NCBI RefSeq assembly: GCF_905163445.1
Contig: NC_053194.1
Span: 15,232,921-15,296,920 of the forward strand
Length of the DNA stretch: 64,000 bases
From: Pararge aegeria
Lineage: Eukaryota; Arthropoda; Insecta; Lepidoptera; Nymphalidae
Reading direction: 5' to 3'
Shown here: piece by piece, positions 1 through 11,439 of the stretch
Layout of the letters: every line of letters starts with the position of its first letter
Numbering within the stretch: the first letter of the stretch is position 1
Translations under genes and position numbers: made by a program
Notes under the pieces: model-generated
The model's database searches: none
Told to the model about the DNA's origin: nothing
What the model saw: only the letters and a program-made list of their open reading frames with translations

Positions 1-110
1 ATATTATTTCCACTTGTGCGCCAATACTCTGAGAGTTGATAAAACTGTGAAGATACATTTTTATCATTTCCCCGGTGAGATAATTGTCTCCTGCCCATGC
101 TAGCCGTGGG
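1..110. repeat. Unclassified dispersed repeat, copy 1
   Basis: The first 110 bases match 21161-21273 closely: both read ATATTATTTCCACTTGTGCG, then a spacer, then a shared AATTGTCTCCTGCCCATGCT block. No protein is encoded and no terminal repeats are visible, so the family is left open. The copy is cut by the window start. Confidence 0.6.
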
Positions 111-181
111 CACAGTAGTTGGGCACAGGCTTCCTCTCGCTTAAGAGAGAGTAAAATAGAGTTACCTTTTTCTTTTTTTTA

Positions 182-428
182 TAAATAAATAAATAAATAT
201 ACAACGACACACATATCGCCACCTAGCCCCAAAGTAAGCGTAGCTTGTGTTATGGGTACTAAGATAGCTGATGAATATTTCTATGAATATAATACACATA
301 ATTACTTATAATATACAGATAAACACCCAGACATGGAAAAACATTCATGTTCATCACACAAACATTCGAACCCACGGCCACGACTCAGAAAGCAGGTTTG
401 CTGTCCACTGCGCCAGTCGGCCGTCAAG
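182..428 (-). repeat. tRNA-headed SINE, family A
   Basis: The tRNA-like head lies at the right end. Read on the minus strand it has a box A like TGGCGCAGTGG and a degraded box B, followed by a body ending in an AATAAATAAATA tail at the left. Six more clear copies occur in the window (12.9, 28.4, 41.5, 42.3, 43.8 and 44.2 kb), so the family is well supported internally. Short reading frames across it are fortuitous. Confidence 0.8.
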
Positions 429-489
429 TTTAGAACCACCGCGCTGTTATAAAGCGGAAACGTGCAATTCCTTTCATTTTGAAAAAAAT

Positions 490-660
490 ATATATATAAA
501 TATCTTATATATATATTTCTTGTGTGCGTGTGTATGTCACTGAACGCCTCCTAAACGGCTGGACCGATTTGAATGATTTGTTTCGTATGCGTTTGTGTGG
601 CACCCTGGATGGTTTAGATTCACAAACCAGCCCGACAGATGGCGCTGGGGTCCGCTAGTT
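490..660 (+). mobile_element. Helitron-like 3' end (tentative)
   Basis: The segment after the AT-rich run holds the phrases AACGGCTGGACCGATTTGAA and GATGGCGCTGGGGTCC, which I recall from common lepidopteran non-autonomous repeats. It ends in CTAG followed by T, as Helitron 3' ends (CTRR then T) do. No hairpin could be confirmed just before the end, so the class is an inference. Confidence 0.45.
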
Positions 661-1212
661 TATATAAATACATATATATGTTTGTTATATAGATAATAGT
701 AGACGCACCAAGCAGATGAAGGTCCACCTGTTGGTACGTGGAAAACCGTTGCATTAAACAGAGTAACACAAAACGTGACGTGTGAAAAAGGACGTGTTTC
801 TTGCAAAGGCAAGGCATGTAAGAAACACGTCCTGCAACGTACTCACCTGTGTCAATCAACATGAGGTGTAGGTTTTAATATGGCTTTAATTACACCGGCC
901 ACGACGTAACGCACGACCTAAATGTAGCATTGCAAGCTTAGCGGCTTAACATGATGGTAGCACTTCCCCGGGCGAAATCTGTCACAAAAAGGTCTACTTC
1001 TACTGAGATAATGTCTAGCAAAGGAATTGATTTGACATTTGTTTCTTATGATCTCTGTATTCCTCCGGTGGTTGAAAATTTGCCGTTAATTAACGGTTAT
1101 TTTGTCAGGTGGTAAAGTAAGGCTATCTTGTTGAGAGACATCTCAAAGATGACCTTACTTACCTTATCTTTCTGATTACATCAGCTTTCAAAATTTATAT
1201 AAAACTTACCTA

Positions 1213-1335
1213 AGCTTATAGAAAAATCGTAGTATAATATTACAGATTCCTTAAACGATAAAAAAGCTTGGGTATGAGATGGTGATAATAAAAAAATACC
1301 TGGGAAAGTTTGTTGTGAGCTCTTAGACCAGTAGG
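1213..1335 (+). repeat. Unclassified dispersed repeat shared with 18.0-18.2 kb
   Basis: AAGCTTATAGAAAA, AAAAGCTTGGGT, GGTGATAA and TCTTAGACCAG recur in the same order at 18027-18190. Both copies are diverged and no coding capacity remains. Confidence 0.5.
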
Positions 1336-1656
1336 GCTAGCATGCGCACCACGAGATAATTATCTCTATTCGTTACTCGTATTTTTTCTATAGACATTGA
1401 CAAAATAATGGGTAGACATAAGTCACTCGTGATGCGCATCCTAGCGCTACAAACCACGTAGGTTTAAGGTTTATGTTGGTCACGTCACAATTATGAAAAA
1501 CCTATATTTATTAACGCTTCATAAGTGCCTGCGATAACATAGGTCTACATGAATAAAGTATTTTTTAATTTGAATTTGGTATAAGACCCAATAAAAAAGT
1601 CAAACACGCATATGACACAGTCAAGTATATACAGTGCATTAGTGTATATTATATTA

Positions 1657-2091
1657 GGTTGGAGAAAAGGTTTCTTCGCATTTTTTTAAGAAAATTCAAA
1701 ACATTTTTTAATATTGTTTATTTACATTTAACTAGTGTATGAAGGTACCATTTTGTTTGATAACTTTTTGCCATTTTGTAGGTAGGGAGATAATCCCATT
1801 ACTATAGAAATTTTGGGTCTTCTGATCAAAAAACCGCGACCAGTAGTTTTGGCAGTCCTCTCGTGATGTTAACCTGACACTGCGTAAAGAATTCTGAAGA
1901 GACCGAAACAGGTGGAAATCCGAAGGGGTAAGGTCGGGACTATACGGCGTATGCATTAACACCTCCCAGCCAAACTCCAAAACCAGCTCCAAATTCGGAT
2001 ACCAAAACTAGCCAGATACAAATCGTAAAGCCAAAGAGATTTGATTAAAAGTTCATACATACTATAATGCGAAAAGAGTTTTTCCCCAACC
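1657..2091 (-). mobile_element. Internally deleted mariner transposon
   Basis: A 435-bp element bounded by TA dinucleotides (1655-1656 and 2092-2093) and by imperfect terminal inverted repeats starting GGTTGGAGAAAAGG on the left and, inverted, GGTTGGGGAAAAAC on the right. The minus-strand frame 1732-1992 encodes the C-terminal third of a mariner transposase, including the YSPDLTPSDFHLF segment that holds the third catalytic Asp of the DD34D triad, followed by a stop. Autonomous mariners are about 1.3 kb, so the N-terminal DNA-binding half and the first two Asp are missing. The copy is dead, though both ends are still visible. Confidence 0.85.
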
Positions 2092-2157
2092 TATTATGCT
2101 CTAAGAAAAATAATCTTCGCTACTTAGTGATAAGGCCACATTTTCACACGAGTGTTT

Positions 2158-2222
2158 ACTCATTTTTTTTTCTGAATGATATGGTGTTCAAATAAAGAGT
2201 ATAAATAAATAAAAATAAAATC
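2158..2222 (+). mobile_element. LINE-1 family 3' tail fragment
   Basis: A short piece (TTTTCTGAATGATATGGTG, AATAAAGAGTATAAATAAAT) matches the extreme 3' end of the longer LINE copies at 13.7-16.3 kb and 26.0-26.5 kb. It is a strongly 5'-truncated insertion. Confidence 0.5.
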
Positions 2223-2987
2223 TTGAAACATGTACCTACACGGGCCATAAGTGTTTCCCCTCCCAACATTTTTGATATGAAATTTTTGATAATTTTTTTT
2301 TGGTTTGTATTTCTTCTGAAAATACCAACAAAAAATGTGATGTTTAAATTTTAATTGGTTGTTCCCCTTCTTTCCCCATATCATGTGTACCCATAGACAA
2401 ATGATGAACAATAAAATCGGTTGTTCATATAATTTTTTTTTCTATTATTGTTACAAAGTAGACAGTACACACATTAAAAATGTACCGGTTGCTCTTTATC
2501 CCTGTAACAGGTTTATTTCATGATACATTTTAACGGCTTAGTTACTTTTTAGAAAATAAAAATTGATAAATTTTTTCGAATACTTTCGTTGAAATTGTCA
2601 TTGTAAAACAACGAACTGGACTGGAAACCCTTAAAAATATTATAGAGAAAGTGTTTTTGTTGGTTTGTATTTCCTTCTAGCCGTAACTAAGCCACCACGC
2701 AACTTGATTTTTGGCATATCAATTCATGAAGTCCAGTGGGCTTCCAAATTATATACATATTTAAAAAAAAAAAGAGAGAAAGTAGGTCTGCAGTTACCAT
2801 CAGTGTGACAATACAATTGGATGTGCTGACGATGATGATGAAAAATTTTACCTGCTTTTACCTAACCCATGTCATTTCTTTTAAATATGTCGTAAGACAC
2901 ACTTTCTAAAACATGTTTTTTCAACATTCAAATTAACAGTATCAAGATTAACGTCCCTGATTCAAATTTAGAAAAACAATATTCTAA

Positions 2988-3062
2988 GTAGGCCTGCTTA
3001 TATTGAAACGTTAAGTCTCTCTGTTTGTAGTGACTCTGAAAAGTCAGTAAGAAAATCCGCAT
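2988..3062 (-). mobile_element. LINE-2 family 3' end fragment
   Basis: TAGGCCTGCTTATATTGAAACGTTAAGTCT followed by CTGTTTGTAGTGACTCT is the inverted 3' end of the retrotransposon seen more fully at 6573-6940 and 42711-42952. Confidence 0.55.
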
Positions 3063-4480
3063 TCAAAAAAAAATAGCACCTAACAAAATACTTTTCAACT
3101 CAATAGTAAATACGCTAACACCGCCAAACGATAGAGAATTCTTGGAGGAAAATCCCCAAGCGTTGATCTTTGGTAGTAGATGGAAAATAGGCAAACTACA
3201 ACATTACCACACATCATCGCATTGGAAATTTTCAATTTTCCAATACATTAGAGACGGGCTCTTGGCTAGGGGAACTATGTTAGGGTGCGATCACATCCCT
3301 TTTGACTATTCCGTATTTATTTATTTCAAACAGACTACTTTAAATATTTTTTTTTTTTTTAATTTTACTTCTTCAAGTATAAAAAATATACAACGTGCAA
3401 CTGAATTACGAAATATTGTTGAAGGTTGCATGAGTATATCTCGTGAGGAATGACGTTATAAAAATATTAAATCAAAAAAAGCATATTTATTTTTCCATAC
3501 AAACTAATTCATAAGGTTTATAGTTTTTAGTTATGACAACGCTATTTAAGAAAAATTTGGAAAATCCAAAAGTGCACGACTCATAATGCTCATTTAATTA
3601 TAAAATATTGAAAAAAAAAAAAAAAACATAAGTCTTTCAAAATTAGTTGTCGAAAAAACAGCTGTACTAGGAAGGTACTGCACAAGCGCCCCTGGTGGAA
3701 TAAATGTACATAATATCTATAGATATAGATATATCACCATCCATGTTAATTTTACATGGATATATATAGATATACAGTCTTGTAGTTTTCGTTTTTTATT
3801 AATTGCAATTAAACGACACTGAATTAATTAATCATTCGCATTCAGTGACAATCGTCGATTAGATTTAAAAAAAAAAAAAATTAACTCATATAATGGATTT
3901 TTTCACAAGTTTCACACATGACGGACAGGAATTTTTTTTGACCTATTTTGGTGTTTTTTTCCAATTCTATTGCAGTAAATCAATTTTTTAAAAGTATGGA
4001 ATTAATCTCCATTAAATTATCTCGACAATAGTATGCAAAATATCTTGATTCCGTAAACTAACAAGGCTATAATAATAAAAATAGCCGCCGAAATGAGGCG
4101 AAAAAAATTTTTCGATCGTAAAGCACTCTCTGATGCTTCGCATCATGAGTCGTGCAATAAAAGACCGAAACATGCATAGTACGCTACGCGACGCGTACCT
4201 AATAGAGTGACAGGAGTCACTTGATTTTAATTTTGCATGTGGTATTAGAGCTATACCTAATTTCTTTTATTAAAAACTATAGCGTTGCTTTACTGTTAGC
4301 GTTTCGGCTACACTGATAATACTCAGAGACAGTAAATAATGTACCTCTAAAGATATATGTATTATTATGTATATGAACATTTAAAAAATAAATGAATGTG
4401 TCCTCTAAAGCATGTGAAGTATTATTTCGGTTATCATATCACTTTACTTACTGTTTTTTTGATTCATCAATAACATGCTG
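3063..4480. other. Intergenic, no gene seen
   Basis: AT-rich DNA with several long A and T runs. Around 3710-3775 there is an imperfect inverted repeat (ATCTATAGATATAGATATAT against ATATATATAGATAT). I find no exon or RNA gene; the short frame at 3142-3453 lacks coding character. Confidence 0.5.
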
Positions 4481-4484
4481 GACT

Positions 4485-4730
4485 TAAAGCCTCTCCCAAC
4501 GGTAGGATACTCCTACATTACCACGATGGGCAGACGGGTTGATAATCGCAGTAGATGGTAGTAATAGCATAGAGGGCGTTCTCCGTTGTATTCCATTAGC
4601 GGTCTCCACATTTCCAAACTAGATGGCGACACAATGATCCTGCATCGCGCGAACAAGTGTTCACAAAAATTTACCACATATACAAATTCCAAGGATGAAT
4701 CTATTCCCTTAGACGCTTCGGACACTTAAC
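4485..4730 (-). repeat. Retroelement 3'-end repeat (family with 46.0 and 47.8 kb)
   Basis: GGGCAGACGGGTTGATAATCG, GCAGTAGATGGTAG and CTCTCCGTTGTATT recur in the same order at 47760-47960 and, more diverged, at 46010-46200 (there with CCTTAGTCACCTCGTACGAC). I recall this phrase from the 3' ends of lepidopteran non-LTR elements. The class is not settled, and the strand is uncertain. Confidence 0.4.
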
Positions 4731-5500
4731 CTCTACGATATATTACATCACCCGAACGTGGGCTCCGTCCACGGCCACGGGGACGTACGAACTAATCACC
4801 ATCCGATCAGCCCGCCAATTCCGACGTCCGCCTGAGGTCCGAGTCTCGCAGGAGAGGCCCCTAGGTGGACGTCAGCCCGATATTCCTCGAGCCCTGTGGC
4901 TCAAAACATTTTAATAAAGCGACGTTACGCGCTCGCCCTGTCCCACCGGTAACGCTATTGAAACCTATAACTTATAGGTTCCCAGCCGCTCATATTTCGA
5001 ATCCACACACACTCAACGTGGGAAGAGGAGGAGTGTTCCGATCTTCCATCACCATTTGGCATATTATTGACGTAACAACGTCTTATAATTCGATGGAGCC
5101 GGCTGCACGCACGAAAAAACATGACTCATGCGGCGTTACTTCGCTCTGAGGGGTTCCATTTAAGGCTTGAAGGGCAAGCGAGAGCGCGGAACGAGCGACT
5201 AAGAGGCACAATCGGCGTCCGCGTTCGGCAGTGTTCGACATCTGTCTCTCTCCTACTTGAGTGAGCGATGCGTCCGCGTGAACAGCTGCTATACAATAAT
5301 ACATTTACATGTTTTCGTCGAAGTGCAGTTATAGTAAACTCAATGTGGTGTAAATTGTTAAACAATTGCTCAACGCACATTCATACTTGTAAAACTACGT
5401 ACATTGTAAAAAAAAAATGGACGTAATTGTATTTATGCGTACAAATAAATGTAACTTGATCAATTCAATTGTGATTTCCATTAGCCTCCTTCTCTATATC
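4731..5500. other. Locally GC-rich unclassified segment
   Basis: GC content rises well above the surroundings at 4740-5300 and two overlapping short frames appear. The peptides are not recognisable. The segment could be part of an LTR or another repeat, but I find no second copy in the window and no terminal repeats. Confidence 0.3.
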
Positions 5501-5837
5501 CATACAAAATATCTATCAAACAAATAATATTAAAAATTTCTATTGAAAATGCAACCATTCCATCAGCATTTTCTTATGACGTTGTCACGTTCAACTATCG
5601 TCAGTAAAACGACTTTACAGACAACCAATTTTTTTTTCATAATCACAAAGGCTATTTTATTGGAGAGCATGATTTCCATGCCGCCGATTGTGCAATCTAT
5701 GAACTTTAATTTGCTTTATTCAACTACCTTAATGCCTTCTAAGATAGTAGCAGGCTAACTTATTGGGGGTGTTAGAGGGCAATTATATTTAACCTATATA
5801 CCTAAACAGTTTATTCGGGATAACGCATCCGAACGCT

Positions 5838-6142
5838 TAATCGGCTGGTGGCACGTCTTTGTTGGTAGTATGGTTACTAGCCACGTCCGAAGCCGTCTAC
5901 GAAAATAGGTCATAGAAAATTCAACTATAAATTACCAATTTGTCCGTGCCCGAGAACGAACCCGGGAATTATTAGGCTTCATTCATCATATAAACCCATT
6001 ACCGGCCCACTACAGGGCACTGGACTCCTCCCACAATGATGGGGTGGTCAAGTGTGGATTGGTAGACTTACCATGCCTTTGGGAACATTATGGAGACCTC
6101 TCAGGCATGAAGGTTTCCTCAAGATGTTTTCCTTAACGATGG
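5838..6142 (-). repeat. Composite of retroelement tail and SINE family B tail
   Basis: 5838-5985 contains CTAGCCACGTCCGAAGCC and a degraded tRNA-like head (CGAGAACGAACCCGGGAA). From 5984 it passes into a family-B SINE (AACCCATTACCGGCCCACTA, CTCCTCCCACAATGATGGGG, CAGGCATGAAGGTTTCCTCA) that lacks its tRNA head. Both pieces lie on the minus strand. Confidence 0.6.
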
Positions 6143-6572
6143 AACGATTCGGGTCGAACTCGACCAGCCAAAAACAGACCTTAATCCAGCTGTGGGAAAT
6201 AACTGGACTTATAATTTACAACGAAGCAAAGCTAGTTTACTATAAACTCAATAAAAAATATATGCAACGACCCAAAAAAGGAAGCCTGTCGAGCACACCC
6301 TTATGTGACTGATTCCATCCCCGGGGCGAGTTCTAACACTGATTGATTGTTAAACGCAGAAAAACATAAAAATTCCACATAATACGCTCCTATCCAAATA
6401 ATATCCCAAGCAAGATAGATTACGAACTGTGGGATAAACATTTACTCGATATAATAGTTCAACGGATAAATACCACGATACTATATTTGTCGTTATTTCG
6501 ACACAGTTGCATGGATCGAAATATCGGCATTATCCCTAGAAGGTAATGAATACCAATATTATATTTATGCTT

Positions 6573-6940
6573 TTATAACATGATACCGAAAGTAATATTA
6601 GTTTTACCATTACATAAGTTTAAAGAATGTATAAAAACACATTTAATACATCGAGGTTACTATACTATTGATGAATTTCTTAATGACAAGGTTGCCTGGA
6701 ATCAAGCGGCTCCGCTTTCATCTCACACAAGACAGACCAAAGATTGTTAAATTGTAAAACGATGTTGGAAAAGAGCAACTACTGAGTTTCTTGCAAGTTT
6801 CTTCTCGGTAGAATCTGCCTTCAGAACCGGTGGTAGAGTCAATACAAACATACATACTTGACGTTGCAAAAGTGCTTGTATTAGGCCTACTTGAAATAAA
6901 TTTAAGAATTGATTTGAATTTTTTGAATTTTTAAGTTTTG
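6573..6940 (+). mobile_element. LINE-2 family, C-terminal coding remnant and 3' UTR
   Basis: A frame from about 6573 reads FKECIKTHLIHRGYYTIDEF and continues LNDKVAW before decaying. This looks like the end of a non-LTR retrotransposon polyprotein. The 3' UTR (GAACCGGTGGTAGAGTC, AAAAGTGCTTGTATTAGGCC, TACTTGAAATAAAT) recurs five more times in the window. It is 5'-truncated and dead. The clade is not resolved from this short tail. Confidence 0.7.
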
Positions 6941-6949
6941 AATTTTATA

Positions 6950-8185
6950 GTTGCAAAAGTTTAGACGGGTGTTTGATACTCAACCATGCCAGAAAATCTA
7001 AAAAGATTTGGAGGAACCTTAACACAGAGATAGAAGTAATCTAGAAAAGCACATGACCTACTTTTCTCCCGGTTAAAATGTACGGAACTAAGAGGATAAA
7101 TCACAGAGCAAGAGATCGACATCTCTTTTTTTCAGTCAGAGAATCTCAAAGGCATACGCGTCGAAATTTCGACACGAACGAAGTCGCGGGCAAGAACTCG
7201 TATTATTTTATAAATGCAAAAGTACGACTATTCGTATGTTTGTTAACTTTGTTCAGTTCAAAGGAAATTTAGCACAGTCTGCATCCGGGAGCGGATAGAA
7301 AATATCTCCGTGCCGAATCTCGAATAGGTTCATATTATACCAGAAAATCACCCAGAAACCATGAACGATTATATCACCAAAACCAATTCTGAAGATTATA
7401 TTAAAATATGTATGTTATATATCTATATATTGTAACTCAGTGCAACCTCGAAGCCCCCACGATATTATTTCTGGAATAGCGATTGTAGAATCTTGTGTCT
7501 GTAGCAATAATTGTTAAACTGTAAATCGAAAAATAACAGGAGATATTTTTTTATTTGTTCTGTAAAACTTTTGTCTTTTATTAAAAAAAAAGAACATAAA
7601 AAGGTTTTCCTGTAAACGTAGTTCGGACGCCCAGTGTATTTGTCCCGGACAACTGCCAATTGGTTTTATGTTCTACGCTCTTCGTAGGTACTCCGTCACC
7701 GCTACGTCAGGTGGTAAAAGTTTTACAACCCCTTTGGACGTTTTGTTACCCTGGTACTCGTAGACGGTAGATAAATTGCTTGTATTAACTGTGGATCTTT
7801 CTTAAGTAGGATTTCCTTTACTTTATAGAGCTGTTTAAGGTAAGTAATTAATATTTATTTGTAGATAGATGGTAATTAAAAATAAGTGAAAAAATTTATT
7901 TCCAAATGTGCTTTTTAAAACGCCTAATATGATTATTATTTGAACGTTGTTAAATTTTTGTCGGTCTATCTATTTAGTCGAGCTTAGTTTCGGAATGGTT
8001 TTAGTGAATAATATTTTTACCGGACTTTTTCAGAAGGTGCTTTGCAAAGATATACCGTATTCAGACTTTCATACGTTGTTCCAGGTTGCTCCAAGAGTTT
8101 TTCAAATCTTTCCCCAAAATTTTAAATTTGTTATGTGTTTTAATTTATTTAGTGTCTTAGAAAAAAATAAAAGAAAAATGGAATA
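6950..8185. other. Intergenic, nothing recognisable
   Basis: No repeat family seen elsewhere in the window and no exon-like stretch with splice signals. The short frames at 7078, 7465 and 7947 have no recognisable content. Confidence 0.45.
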
Positions 8186-8189
8186 AGTA

Positions 8190-8261
8190 TTCCGGTACCG
8201 GGAATCGAACCCGAGCCTCTTGGGTGAGAGCCAAGTATCCTAGCCACTAGACCATACCGGA
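8190..8261 (-). tRNA. tRNA-Glu (CTC)
   Basis: On the minus strand a complete 72-nt cloverleaf: acceptor TCCGGTA pairs with TACCGGA, discriminator A, box A TGGTCTAGTGGC, anticodon stem CTTGG/CCAAG around loop CTCTCAC (anticodon CTC), and box B GGTTCGATTCC. No intron. A T-rich stretch that can serve as Pol III terminator follows. The sequence is identical over all 72 positions to the copy at 18899-18970. Both lie in a wider repeat (see findings), so transcription is likely but not assured. Confidence 0.93.
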
Positions 8262-8339
8262 CACATCACACAAGATGAAAATTTAAATTGAATTGTCCAA
8301 TGCTTATAAATGTAAAAATAAACTGATTGATAGACTCTA

Positions 8340-8530
8340 CTCGCCTTTAAGAACATTATCTCTCAGGCATGCAGGTTTCCTCAAGATGTTTTCCTTCACC
8401 GTTCAAGCAAGTGATATTTTAATTGGTAAAAACGCATTTAACTAAGAAAAGTTAAAGGTGTGCTGCGTGCTGGGATTCAAACTCGGGCACCCCATAGTCA
8501 AACCGAAGCCCTCACCACTGCTACATGAAT
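8340..8530 (-). repeat. SINE family B
   Basis: GAACATTATCTCTCAGGCATG, CAGGTTTCCTCAAGATG, then GTGCTGGGATTCAAACTCGG and the inverted tRNA-like head. The left (3') end is missing; the head carries substitutions in box B. Confidence 0.7.
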
Positions 8531-8839
8531 TAATTAATTACCAAGCTTTATTAGTAACGCAGCCTAAGAGATTTCTCTATAAAAAAACGCCTGGACACAC
8601 TGGACGCATTCAATTACAGACCCAACACAAAACATCTAGAAAACTTGTCCACGAGGTCGTAAATCAATCCGCTGGAAAAAAAGCAAAAAAAAAGTATCCC
8701 AAGACGTGACGTAAGCGAAAAATAACCGTCGGGACCGAAACTTTCGAGTCACGATATTTCGAGTATAGATTTTTCTGTTTACTTTTTCACAAGTACTAAA
8801 TTTAAGTGTAATACGAAATTAGGTCGCATGTATCGCTTG

Positions 8840-9430
8840 ACTTTGTACTAACATAATATACGGCCCTGAGTATAATAAAGTGTTGAGCTTGCTCTCTCCA
8901 CCAGAGCTTTGCTTGGAATTTCCTTGAGGGACAACGTTCAATGAAACGAAGTTATACGCTAAAGAACCAAAGTAACCGACGTGGCTCTTGGGGCTAGTGC
9001 GCTGAAGTGGCACTGGGCCAGTCACGTTTGTCGTATATCCCTTGGAACGGAAAGGTCCTCGTTTGCAGACCACGACTCAGTATCGCGACGACTTTCGGTA
9101 AGTGGCAGGCATGCATTGGCTGCAGAAAGCTGCGAATAGAAAGTGATGGCGCTACTTAAAAGAGTTCTATGTCCACAGTATCTTTCAGGCTAAGAATAAG
9201 AAACGAAGAGATACGCAGGAGAGCCAAAGTAACAAGTTGAAATGCGTAGGTGCGATGGCCTTTGGATAGGAATTGTTCTAGAGTGGAGACCACGAACAAG
9301 CAAGCGTAATGTAGGACGGACCGACTTCATAAAGAGGGTGATGGGGAGTGGGTAGATTATGAAGTGTGCAGTCCGCAGGCTGAAATTATGGAACAGGCGA
9401 TATAATTCTGTCCCTCCGAAATGGAAGTGG
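8840..9430 (+). mobile_element. Decayed RTE-like LINE C-terminus
   Basis: Two blocks share the pattern of the RTE-type tail seen better at 27.8 and 37.9 kb. Around 9195-9220 a frame reads RNEEIRRRAKVTS, and at 9310-9360 degraded GRTDFIKR-like text follows. Frameshifts and stops are frequent. Short frames on either strand are remnants, not genes. Confidence 0.45.
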
Positions 9431-9489
9431 AAGCCTTACTCACTCGGCTATCAACGCTTTTAAGTACATAATTATACCATAATACTATA

Positions 9490-10675
9490 AATTTAGAGAA
9501 GGTTAGGTATTATTTCACGTTACTTTAAGTATTTCAGTTTTAGGTTGTGCCAAAAAACTGTCCTACTGCTTTCGTGTTTTTTAATTTCTTTTTATAAATA
9601 ATTCTATGTTAATATCATTGTGCTAGTCAGGTACATTATAGATTTTGTAGATTTGATAATTTTATGAATTGCTGGGAGCAGGGAGGCATAAAGCAAACGT
9701 ATTGTTAAGTAAGTACAAGTTTTCGGTTTACCCCTAATGTCCTCAGTGAAATTGAAAAAAAAATGGTCAAGTCAAGTGTCGGTGTTCGAGCTCGGAACTC
9801 TTGGGGAGAGATTTCAAGATTCAATGCCACTGGATCATACCGGCCCGTCTATAATTGTTGAAAATTTCATATCAATTCGTATTTATTAATTTTGATGACC
9901 AAACCGATTATTGTGATGTTTATGCGAGGTCATTTAGAAAAGAATCGACTTTAAACGTGTATCCTTGTGAAAGTGTTTAAATTATTAATACATATCTAGT
10001 TTTTTTTAATTCTCCAAGGCAAAGGTGTGCTAACTTCATACTGTGTACTGTCTAGATCTACTTAAAAAATAGAGCAAATACTTTTCGTGAGTATAGAAAT
10101 AATAATGTGCCACAATTAACAAGTAAGAAGTGCCATCTAGATAATAATTCCTGAAAACAACATTCATAAAACTCCTGGAGAGGGACACATACCTAGATGC
10201 AATTCAGTTTATTGAAACAACCTAAAGACAAACAGCATACAGAGTTTCTAATTTTCATCGGGAAACTAATAATTTTATTTGCTTCAGTACTAACTCTATC
10301 TAATAGGTACAGAAACTATTAAAAAAGTCATAATAAAATTTCATATAAAGAGCCATCTGGATATCGCTACAATAAAACAACATTCCTTAAAATGCCAGAA
10401 GAGGGCGTGATATTTATAATAATTTAGGAAAGCTCAGTCTAATCAAATGTAGTCTACCATTTTTTATCAATGCTAATATACCTACTGTCGGTATAATTTG
10501 TACATACATATGGTATACTAGCTACAGCTACTATTAATTTAGTTTTAGAACGCCATCTATTGACTGATGTCATAAATGTTTATAAGGTCCTTATTTCAAG
10601 TTCGTCATCGTCCTCGGAAGCTTACCGAGGGTTAAAAGCATGCTAAAAGTGGTGACGATTGAACTAAAACTCTGT
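9490..10675. repeat. Approx 1.2-kb duplication, copy 1
   Basis: Blocks recur in order at 11440-12685: ACTTTAAGTATTTCAGTTTT, CATAAAGCAAACGTATTGT, TATGCGAGGTCATTTAGAAA, CAAAGGTGTGCTAACTTCAT, AAAGAGCCATCTGGATATCG, GGCGTGATATTTATA, AAAAGTGGTGACGATTGAAC. Copy 1 lacks about 180 bp present in copy 2 near 9950. It carries a decayed tRNA-Glu at 9777-9846. The 760 bp between the copies contain a LINE 3' end. Confidence 0.85.
9777..9846 (-). pseudogene. tRNA-Glu pseudogene
   Basis: Aligned on the minus strand to the intact tRNA-Glu genes: GGTATG, AGTGGC, CCCAAGAG and a TCGA box-B core survive, but the acceptor stem no longer pairs, box B has become GAGCTCGAACA and the anticodon loop is altered. It sits at the equivalent position in the duplicated unit to 11618-11687. 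Confidence 0.75.
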
Positions 10676-10795
10676 ATACCTAAATACTGAATTTAATAAA
10701 TAGGTCTAAAAGTAGTCTCATCATTTTCACTGCCTGTGCAAAAATACTAAATTAGCTTTATGTAAAATACAACAGTTTTTTAAAGTAAATTTTGA

Positions 10796-10830
10796 CGACC
10801 TCCCTGGCGCAATCGAATCTTAATTAATCT
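10796..10830 (+). repeat. SINE family C head fragment
   Basis: GACGACCTCCCTGGCGCAATCG is the start of the tRNA-like head seen at 38562 and 47497. Only about 30 bp remain. Confidence 0.45.
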
Positions 10831-10984
10831 TGTTTTCTCTTGTCATAGTACATAATCCGTGATCGGTACGATTCCGTGTCCACTTGAATTTAATTCATAA
10901 AACAGATGCACAGAAGAAAATTTGTACAGTTATTTTTTTTTATTTTATTTCGTGTAGATACAATAAAGTGTATTTCATTCGTTC

Positions 10985-11335
10985 ATTTCAATTAAGTATT
11001 TATAGTAGAGTATTTGTATGTTTATATGTTTGTATATATGTATGGAATATATGGAATATATGTTTAGTATATACTATGTTTTATGTTAATTTAGTTTTAA
11101 ATCCTAATATTAATTATGTTTGTTGTACCACCTACTTATTTCTTATAACATTTTCTTGTATGCCTTTGGTTGCCTGGAAGAGATCGCTATTTAGCGATAA
11201 GGCCGCCAAATTTTACGTTCTACCTTATTGTGCTGTTGTATTTGTATCTCTGTAAATTTTCACTGTGGTGTATAATTGTATTCATTCACAAAGTGTATTC
11301 ATTCATTCATTCATACATTCATTCATTCGGTTATA
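10985..11335 (+). mobile_element. LINE-1 family 3' end with (ATTC)n tail
   Basis: GGTTGCCTGGAAGAGATCGC, TATTTAGCGATAAGGCCGCC and the following UTR match the 3' end of the 13.7-16.3 kb LINE. It ends in an ATTC microsatellite (about 11296-11335), as CR1/L2-like elements commonly do. The 123-residue frame across it has no coding character. Confidence 0.75.
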
Positions 11336-11439
11336 ATTTGTAGTTATTTCTTATAAAGTAACCTACCTACCAAAAGTAAAGAGAGTAGTTCTACAGCCAT
11401 ATTTATTTTCACCAACAAGCAGTAGCGTTGTGTTCCTCA

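Noticed and set aside
4865..5149. 94-codon frame
   Set aside because: Overlaps another frame on the opposite strand in a GC-rich, repeat-like segment; no domain.
10884..11255. 123-codon open frame
   Set aside because: Covers a LINE 3' UTR; composition (Tyr, Cys, Val, Phe runs) reflects AT-rich non-coding DNA.
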